Source of the DNA: Girardinichthys multiradiatus
Lineage: Eukaryota > Chordata > Actinopteri > Cyprinodontiformes > Goodeidae
Length of the DNA: 64,000 nt
Direction of reading: 5' to 3'
NCBI RefSeq assembly: GCF_021462225.1
Contig: NC_061817.1
Span: 6,917,327-6,981,326 of the forward strand
Below are positions 59,801 to 64,000 of the stretch, in pieces. Position 1 is the first letter of the stretch, and every line of letters begins with the position of its first letter. The translations under genes and the position numbers were made by a program. The notes beneath the pieces are model-generated. The model did no database searches. It had not been told where the DNA came from and worked only from the letters and a program-made list of their open reading frames with translations.

Positions 59801-62714
59801 TCACTCGGATGTGGCATCTGAGGTGTAATAGGAAGAAATAAATATCTCTCTTTTATTGATAATGATCACATAAATGAGCCACTTCAAGGTTATATTCCTG
59901 AAATCCGACTTTTTGTCACAACGATAATGTGCAACTTTCCTTAGATGGAGTCAAATCCGAATAGAAGTCTAGGGATTTGACTTTAATTCCCCAATAGAAG
60001 TCTGATTACAGTATAAGGGCAAAAAAAAGGACAAACAAAGAATGAATATTATTCCTCTGACTACAGTAGCATAGTCACTAAATTACGTGAGCATTATAGA
60101 ACAGAACATTTGGGAATCTATAAGGAGCTGAAGAAAATACCTATTAATACTTTATCTGTGGAAATGTTTTAGTGGAGGAGATCAAAAGACAGCAGATGTG
60201 ATTTTATCTATGAAGATTTTATCAGAGCTCAGTGATAAACCTGTACAGGTTAGTGTTACTCTGTCACTGACAGCTAAGGAAAGCTGGTTTAATCACCTGA
60301 CCTCGGGCTGAAGCTTACTATGAGCGGTGAGGATTTTGTAGCTCACATTTTGAGGTAAAATGTAAGTACTTGCTGTTGTTATTGAAAGGCTGCAGCATAA
60401 TTTTATACTATCAGTGGGAAATACAGGATGCACTTTATTACATACCCAGTTTCCTCTATTTTTCTTCCAACTATAATTTGACCATGTTTGTCTTGTTTTA
60501 GGTTTTTTATCTTTTCCTAAATGTATTTAATAGCTAGAATTGAAGTCTCCAGTAGAAGTCATTTTACACAGCTGAATCAAAGAGTCAAAAGTTTAGCAGC
60601 TGCAAATATTTTTTAAAGAGCACTAACGGGCACATTTCTTCTTTTCCAAAGAGATGAGCAAAATCTTTTGAATATTCAAATAGCTCTCAAAATACACAAA
60701 TCTAATAAGTTAATGTAACTGCTGCATTGGTAAGTTAATGTATTTTTTTAACAGTCACCTGGTAGCAATGTGCTGTTAACCAAATGACCACAAGGTGATG
60801 ATAATGTGCCAATATGTTCCTCAATTGGTCTCCAGTCAGCATTACAGTGTATTTGAAAAGGATCACAAACTGGAAACTACTGACAAAAATTAAGTTGGTA
60901 TCACATAATGTTTCCACCATGTCATGCTGCTCAGTTGGATTGCTGAAAAATGAAGGGACACAGATTTCCTTGACAAGAAGAATTAGCCAAAGCTTACATT
61001 TGTCAATCTGCAAACTGTTCTATTAGAGAGCTTTCAGAGGCCTGACATGAAATAGGCAATGGTCCTAAATCAAGGATCTACAACCTGCGGTTCTCGAGCC
61101 AGATGTGGCTCTTCAGCCCCGCTGCTCCTCTCTAATATTGTTTACATTCAAGTGGCATTGTTGAGTTTTCACAACAGAATAACATCAATAATTGACAAAG
61201 TGGACAGTGTTGCAGCTTCTGTGGATATGTATGAATTTAACTTTGACCAGTTTCCATTATTTCTCTGCTGCTTGGCAATAAATCATATACTGTTGGAAAA
61301 GTTGTTTATTTCAATTGTTTCTTTGCATTGGCACCACATTTGTGATGAAAATGCATTTGTGGATTTTGCTCATGAATAATTGCCAAGTGGCAATCATTTA
61401 CATTTTTGGAGGATACAGGTTAATCCCTGCGAGTGGAAATATGGAATTTCTACTGGTTGCAGAATCTCATCTTCATATTTTTATGCACTGAGAAGATGAC
61501 AAGCCTTGTTTTGCCAGCTGATTTGATGCACCATACGATGAGATGACTGTTTGGCATTGGTTGACTAGATTTGGCAAGGTTTTCAATTCACAAATGCATT
61601 TTGCAGAAGGAGTTCTACATGGAGTTTGCATGTTCTCCCCGTGCATGTGCGGGTTCTCACTGGGTACTCAAGCTTCCTCCCACAGTCCAAAAACATGACT
61701 TTTAGATAAATTGGTCTCTATAAATTGCCCTTAGGTGTATGAATGAGTGTGTGTGTGTGGTTGTTTGTGTCTTGCCCTGTGATGGACTGGCGACCTGTCC
61801 AAGGTGTACCCTGCCTCTCGCCCGTAGACTGCTTGAGATAGGCACCAGCTTCCCCACAACCCACTATGGAAGAAGCGGTAGAAAATGACTGATTGACTGA
61901 TTGACTTTTTAAATTATTTCAGACAAAACTAGAGAACAAGTTTATTTTGAAGCTGTGAATGTACTTCAGAATGTTTAGGTAGTGAGCTAAATATAAACTA
62001 AATCATTTTAACTGTATTTACATGTTCTCATTAAAGATGAACCATCACAACACTGCTCTTGGATATGGTTTAGTACTTCTGTTCTACAAAAGCTTTCTCA
62101 GGTCATCACATGTTAATTAGCAATGCAACAGTTTAGAGTTACCCTTCTGCTTTTTGTGCTGTATTATTTAATTGCTGAATGAGTGAAAAACAAAAAATTA
62201 ACAGCTTTCATCTGTTTCTGATATTACATAATGAATTTGACTGCTGTTTTGGCTTAAACATGCCCAACAGTATAATCAGACCAATGCAATAACCTTTTGC
62301 ATATAGCATCTGTGTTGTTGGAAATAAATGAAGTAATGTGTCTTTACCACATTTTATAATGGAGTTAAAACTTAGGTAATTCTGTTCACTTACTGATGCA
62401 AATATCTGCATGTTGCCTGGCTTTAACGGTCCTCTGAATATGGATGTCCTCTTAGTGGTGATTATTATAGCTAAAATATAACTTCGATCAAGCTCTCACA
62501 TGGCAAAAGAAAAGTTAATGAACAAGCAGATGAGACATTTTTTGAGAGGGCACAAAAAGCAGAGAAAATAAAGTGGACTGACTTGTGCTTCCTTAGAGAA
62601 AGCCCCATGTGCTGCTTCATTTGCTGCAATCCATGGTAGTCTGTGTAGATGAGGTCAAAAGGTAAAGGTCCTGTTAGGGGACAGCTTCCTCTTCCAGGTG
62701 GGACACCCAAAAAC
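35696..62714 (-). CDS. mgat5b: mgat5b, 3' part: beta-1,6-N-acetylglucosaminyltransferase Vb/IX (nine exons)
   Basis: Join of complement 62583-62714, 59684-59817, 58660-58790, 53346-53501, 53058-53204, 48179-48295, 45519-45593, 36394-36656 and 35696-35894. All introns are GT-AG and every exon phase matches, giving 450 codons and TGA. The order and wording of motifs match the C-terminal half of the MGAT5 family: TDYHGLQQMKQHMG, RVIDTFGTEPAYNHEEYA, GFPYEGPAPLEAIANGC, LPYEYTCEGMLERVHAYIQ and a Cys-rich end. The text ESEMNHL plus the long variable segment before the Cys-rich end point to MGAT5B rather than MGAT5. Known family role: a Golgi type II membrane enzyme of CAZy GT18 that uses UDP-GlcNAc to add beta-1,6 branches. 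The mammalian B form is mainly neural and acts on O-mannosyl as well as N-glycans. The membrane anchor and N-terminal half lie beyond the window. About 57 percent of a roughly 790-residue protein is present. No frame break is seen. Confidence 0.96.
36394..36656 (-). CDS. mgat5b: mgat5b exon h (variable segment)
   Basis: 263 bases, phase 0 in and phase 2 out. Acceptor atctttgcag, donor gtaaga. Residues 298-385 open with DFC, then a divergent Ser/Pro-rich stretch with two N-glycosylation sequons (N-T-S and N-A-S), then QSCIEACQSEGLICEP, which realigns with the family. Mammalian MGAT5B also has a longer, variable segment here with two sequons; MGAT5 has a shorter one. That supports the B paralogue. 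Confidence 0.93.
36760..37330 (-). mobile_element. Decayed Tc1 relic in mgat5b intron
   Basis: ttgtcacattgcaaccacaa and the following wording (ttgggattttatataatgaa) are the inverted-repeat text of Tc1 family D. catgatgttgccaccaccat near 37210 is the minus-strand transposase text. Heavily deleted, no frame. Confidence 0.7.
37331..41430. other. mgat5b intron, nothing recognised
   Basis: Part of the 8.9-kb intron between exons g and h. A 152-codon open frame on the minus strand (37367-37825) has no family resemblance or splice support, and I take it as chance. Confidence 0.4.
41440..41815 (+). mobile_element. LINE reverse transcriptase C-terminal remnant
   Basis: Broken plus-strand frames spell the end of a non-LTR retrotransposon ORF2: NLMRLRSFKVCTRLLRRFF, then ISDQAKRRLKELVWRARSV and GERRMLLELTSI. 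Frameshifts and stops throughout. Lies in the mgat5b intron, antisense to the gene. Confidence 0.6.
42120..43748 (-). mobile_element. Tc1-like transposon, family C, full length
   Basis: 1629 bp, TA on both sides (42118-42119, 43749-43750), inverted repeats of about 210 bp (cagtaccttgtgaaagtact at both ends) that are still about 93 percent alike by eye. Sits in the mgat5b intron, same strand as the gene. One of the least decayed copies in the window. Confidence 0.95.
42338..43358 (-). pseudogene. Tc1 family C transposase, N-terminus broken
   Basis: Starts at ATG 43356-43358 (KTKEHTRQVRDTVMETFKAG, then helix-turn-helix KISQALNIPRSTVQ). A TGA near 43226 and frameshifts in the linker break it. 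From 43108 a 256-codon frame is open, with Asp in VRWSDETKIGLFG, Asp in FEQDNDPKHKAK and Glu in SPDLNPIENLWKEL, so the catalytic triad is complete. The protein ends AAKGGAKKY. Confidence 0.92.
43751..43975 (-). mobile_element. Fragment of another Tc1 end
   Basis: Directly next to the family C element. tgggtctcttcattttcatg and gcatcagatctgtgaatgaa followed by ttcaaaatagctaccctttg are the opening text of a different Tc1 family. The rest of the element is absent. Confidence 0.55.
43976..45518. other. mgat5b intron, one hairpin
   Basis: AT-rich intron sequence with no nameable element besides the inverted repeat at 45247-45287. Confidence 0.45.
45247..45287. repeat. Inverted repeat, 13-bp arms
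   Basis: ttctgccaaagct and agcttTGGCAGAA are exact reverse complements around a 15-base loop, 232 bases downstream of the exon g donor in the gene's direction. Confidence 0.85.
45519..45593 (-). CDS. mgat5b: mgat5b exon g
   Basis: 75 bases, 25 codons, phase 0. Acceptor tctgcag, donor gtgggt. It codes residues 273-297, with LPYEYTCEGMLERVHAYIQ, which closes the catalytic domain in MGAT5-type enzymes. It is followed by the largest intron in view (8862 bases), which contains a full-length Tc1 copy. Confidence 0.95.
46536..47230 (-). mobile_element. Decayed Tc1 relic in mgat5b intron
   Basis: Begins near cagtggggggaattttaatt, then minus-strand transposase text such as catgtctccaaaaattacag, cattcatctctgggacacag and gaacggtatgacagcgggac. 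No frame survives. Confidence 0.65.
47231..48178. other. mgat5b intron, nothing recognised
   Basis: No repeat or coding signal that I can name. Confidence 0.4.
48179..48295 (-). CDS. mgat5b: mgat5b exon f
   Basis: 117 bases, 39 codons, phase 0. Acceptor tttatgcag, donor gtatgt. Residues 234-272 read SSQHPYAEEYIGRPHV and then a less conserved stretch rich in Asn, Glu and Ile. The family has the same S-Q-H-P-Y-A opening at this point. Intron to exon e: 4762 bases, holding LINE and Tc1 remnants and one assembly gap. Confidence 0.95.
48390..49070 (-). mobile_element. Decayed Tc1 relic in mgat5b intron
   Basis: cattttgtcagattacaacc and ttattgggattttgtgtaat are family D terminal text. gtctggactttgactaggcc near 48760 is transposase text. 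The right end reads tttttacaagacactgtaca. Central part deleted. Confidence 0.68.
49430..49600 (+). mobile_element. Tc1 fragment (family E)
   Basis: gagtggaaaacatttaagtc and gaacgtcccagcaagtttcc match the family E relic at 8530-8610, that is the linker between the two DNA-binding domains of the transposase. Confidence 0.62.
50790..51054 (+). mobile_element. Tc1 fragment (family E), ends at gap
   Basis: caacatctcagactctacaa, gcctcagttagcataataaa and caaagttcatgacagttta follow the family E transposase just downstream of the part seen at 49430. It runs into the N run at 51055. Confidence 0.65.
51055..51154. other. Assembly gap (100 N)
   Basis: Exactly 100 undetermined bases in the intron between mgat5b exons e and f, at the edge of a Tc1 fragment. 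The true length is unknown. Confidence 0.99.
51400..52655 (-). mobile_element. LINE remnant in mgat5b intron
   Basis: Minus strand. Endonuclease text near 52450-52610 (IPLPGFQTTRTDRDF, then NKGGGIALFFNNRLC) is followed toward lower coordinates by linker text near 51740-51930 (REVNGALLRGIHKQVKERNG, then WSRMKKITGFKLKEN). Stops and frameshifts throughout, RT core largely lost. Same strand as mgat5b. Confidence 0.65.
53058..53204 (-). CDS. mgat5b: mgat5b exon e
   Basis: 147 bases, 49 codons, phase 0. Acceptor tttcttgcaag, donor gtaata. Residues 185-233 start with FIGFGFPYEGPAPLEAIANG, the most conserved block of the family and part of the donor-sugar binding region, followed by NHEFFRGKPTSRK. 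Confidence 0.96.
53346..53501 (-). CDS. mgat5b: mgat5b exon d
   Basis: 156 bases, 52 codons, phase 0 at both ends. The acceptor is the less usual aag (tatctttaag) and the donor is gtgagt. Residues 133-184 include YMEIHATVYYETQRPPEVP and KNHGLLPQQELQQLLRKAK. A short 141-base intron separates it from exon e. Confidence 0.95.
53784..53811. repeat. Perfect inverted repeat, 12-bp arms
   Basis: agtcttaggcta, 4-base loop gggt, tagcctaagact. Lies in the mgat5b intron about 280 bases upstream of exon d in the gene's direction. Confidence 0.88.
54360..55200. mobile_element. Possible decayed Tc1 relic
   Basis: aacatccaactgtctccaag and, further on, acaccttcaagcatgatttg with tgctggccacatggactcgc resemble Tc1 transposase DNA, but the surrounding text is too altered to place ends or strand. 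Confidence 0.4.
55219..55490 (-). mobile_element. LINE 3' end
   Basis: Plus strand opens agtcaagtcaagtttattta then tatagcgcttttcagc, the inverse of a LINE end with a (GACTT)n tail. No ORF2 remains; only part of the 3' UTR. Confidence 0.62.
55753..55784. repeat. Perfect inverted repeat, 15-bp arms
   Basis: tttggcattactaca, 2-base loop ac, tgtagtaatgccaaa. Nearly a perfect palindrome of 32 bases in the mgat5b intron. Confidence 0.9.
56786..57730 (-). mobile_element. Decayed Tc1 relic in mgat5b intron
   Basis: Opens caatgccttggaaaagtatt, then family D terminal text (ttacaaccacaaacagcagt, attgtgaagtagaaggaaaa). Transposase text on the minus strand continues near 57180 (ggactttggctgggccattt) and 57680 (ttcttcttgccactctcccc). 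Many stops. Confidence 0.72.
57731..58659. other. mgat5b intron, nothing recognised
   Basis: May contain further Tc1 debris near its start; otherwise no nameable signal. Confidence 0.35.
58660..58790 (-). CDS. mgat5b: mgat5b exon c
   Basis: 131 bases, acceptor gtccttggcag, donor gtaagc, phase 1 in and phase 0 out. Fragment residues 89-132 carry HTPDNSFMGFVAEELNET and NMAVVYGKDAGMWK, family text of the nucleotide-sugar transferase fold. The intron to exon b is only 893 bases. Confidence 0.95.
59684..59817 (-). CDS. mgat5b: mgat5b exon b
   Basis: 134 bases, acceptor acacctcag, donor gtatgt, phase 2 in and phase 1 out. It codes fragment residues 45-88, with RVIDTFGTEPAYNHEEYA followed by LHGYRTNWGYWNL, both nearly invariant in the MGAT5 family. 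The split codons at both ends join the neighbouring exons in frame. Confidence 0.95.
59818..61614. other. mgat5b intron, nothing firm
   Basis: No exon or complete element. A short stretch at 61070-61130 (acctgcggttctcgagccag) recalls a hAT-type repeat but its ends cannot be found. Confidence 0.35.
61615..61905 (+). repeat. Teleost interspersed repeat, (TGAT/TGAC)n tail
   Basis: Second copy of the repeat at 16036-16390: catggagtttgcatgttctc, cccacagtccaaaaacatga, gatggactggcgacctgtcc and ctcgcccgtagactgcttga, ending in gactgattgactgattgac. The 5' part is truncated. Confidence 0.75.
62583..62714 (-). CDS. mgat5b: mgat5b exon a (first in window)
   Basis: 132 bases between a ctctgtacag acceptor and a gtcagt donor. 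It enters in phase 2 and leaves in phase 2. It carries residues 1-44 of the visible fragment, including a Gly/Pro-rich GVPPGRGSCPLTG stretch and the strongly conserved TDYHGLQQMKQHMG motif of the GT18 domain. No earlier exon was found between 62715 and 64000, so the preceding exon must lie outside the window. Confidence 0.93.
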
Positions 62715-64000
62715 CTGTACAGAGATCAGATGTGGTGTAATGTTCACAATGCTGAACAATACATGACCTTTAGAGAACACCTGCATTTAATGCTTGAACC
62801 TTCAAACTGGCAGAAACAATTTTACCAAGAACAATGTATTACACCGTTAAAATGGTGAAGGAAAGGAAATATCTAGCAGTAATGAGAGATGCTTGCATGT
62901 AGAGTATCTAAGAGGCAGACGGAATACACCGGAAGGATGAAACCACACCAACATAGCCCTTTAGCTGGGAACATTTTCTAACAATGAGAAGTCCTTCAAT
63001 TTTTCTGTACAACTTGTTCAGGTTTTTACACAAAATACATGGATTAGATAAGTGACATGCTCTAGTCTTCTGAGTGAAGGTTGTATGATCAAAGAAACAG
63101 TTGTTTCCCAGAATTATTTTTGCATACTGTTATTGCTACAATACCAACAGCAGCAAAAAAAAAAAAAAAAACCTTTAATGTTGACTTTAGATCTGCCAAG
63201 AGTGCTCCTTTTCTGGTCTATGCTAATTAGCCTTTATATGCAAATGTATGAATTCTGTATATATTTACACAACTCTGTAATTCTATAATGCTTTGCCCAT
63301 TCCGTGCTTGTTTTGCTCAACCCCAGTTTCAGGAATCTGCTGACTAAAAAATAAATAAACATTTTTATAAATAAAACCTGAACGGTTAAAAATCAGGATT
63401 AGTTTTTAAAAAAGTAGATAAAAATTGTTTGTACTGTAACAGAGTCTTTTGGGGAACCAAAAAAAACATAAGACTGACAAAAATACTATTGGACACCCCT
63501 AAAAAAATACAGTTATTTCTCTGGAAAAGAAAGTTACTTACTTGCACTTAATAGTTAATCTGGTTAAGAAAAGATAAACAAGAACACTTTTTTCTAGTTG
63601 GGGGGGGGGGGGATGGGGGGAGGTGCGGGACGTTTGGACACCCTACGCTCTAATAGTTAAGCTATACCAGCTTTAGCTGAAACAACTTCATAAAGAGGGT
63701 ACTTGTTAATGAAGTTCTACCAGTTTTACCTGTCTATGAGTAATTACTGTTTTAGAGAGAAAGAGAGAGAAAGAGAGAGATTATTATTTGATTTTTTAGG
63801 AGAAGTCGTTCAAACTCTTAATTAAATGTGACCGCCATGAGACTTATATCTGAACAGTTCACGACCCCAAAGCGACCCGCAGATGGGGATTGAAGACATC
63901 ACCCAGCTGCACACTGTTTGCGGAAGTACTAATGAATGCTAGCGTCTATGTGTTATTAGTAAGTTGTTGAGCGATAGGAGCCGACAATAATATGACAACA
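62715..64000. other. mgat5b intron upstream of the first visible exon
   Basis: No further exon found. Simple runs: poly-A at about 63154-63171, poly-G at 63600-63612 and a (GAGAGAAA)n stretch at 63755-63780. Confidence 0.5.

Noticed and set aside
61060..61380. 106-codon frame and text resembling a hAT-type repeat
   Set aside because: Only a short match (acctgcggttctcgagccag); neither termini nor target duplication could be found, so not listed as an element.
1..64000. Search for tRNA, rRNA, CRISPR, bacterial operons or a new defence-type system
   Set aside because: The window is vertebrate nuclear DNA; no tRNA cloverleaf, regular spaced repeats or prokaryotic gene cluster is visible.

Overview
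The window is vertebrate nuclear DNA, almost certainly from a teleost fish. It has short GT-AG exons separated by long AT-rich introns. It also carries a dense load of Tc1/mariner transposons, Rex/L2-type LINE pieces with (GAATT)n or (ATTCTG)n tails, a Ty3/gypsy retrotransposon and a hAT-type deletion derivative. I cannot name the species. Two 100-base runs of N (24026-24125 and 51055-51154) show it is a scaffold assembly.

One host gene is recognisable: the 3' part of mgat5b on the minus strand. It encodes N-acetylglucosaminyltransferase Vb/IX (glycosyltransferase family 18), a Golgi enzyme that adds beta-1,6-GlcNAc branches. Nine coding exons lie between 62714 and 35696. All eight introns are GT-AG and every phase joins, giving one open frame of 450 codons plus a TGA stop. 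The 5' exons lie beyond position 64000. Decayed Tc1 and LINE copies fill the introns.

Positions 1-34500, downstream of mgat5b, contain no host exon that I can identify. They are a mosaic of mobile elements in several nests. (1) At 907-2807 a Tc1 copy is split by a LINE 3' end. (2) At 2866-7010 an old Tc1 relic is split by a 5'-truncated LINE, which is itself split by a second LINE tail; a 50-base LINE tail sits elsewhere in the same relic. (3) At 8290-12560 there are further Tc1 relics and a possible solo LTR. (4) At 20814-22097 a hAT-type element with a perfect 8-bp target duplication lies beside another Tc1 relic. (5) From 22234 to 24025 runs a broken gypsy copy. (6) From 24335 to 28828 three Tc1 elements of two families stand in a row. 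(7) From 28872 to 34500 a Tc1 relic is split by a gypsy element, which is itself split by a 403-bp LTR-like insert.

No mobile-element gene here looks fully functional. The most intact is a 334-codon Tc1 transposase (25926-26930), which has glutamine where its neighbour and the family have the third catalytic acidic residue. I found no RNA gene, CRISPR array or convincing new biological system. The observations most worth checking are the nested insertions, the intact but probably catalytically dead transposase, and several perfect hairpins, the best having 18-bp arms at 14164-14203.
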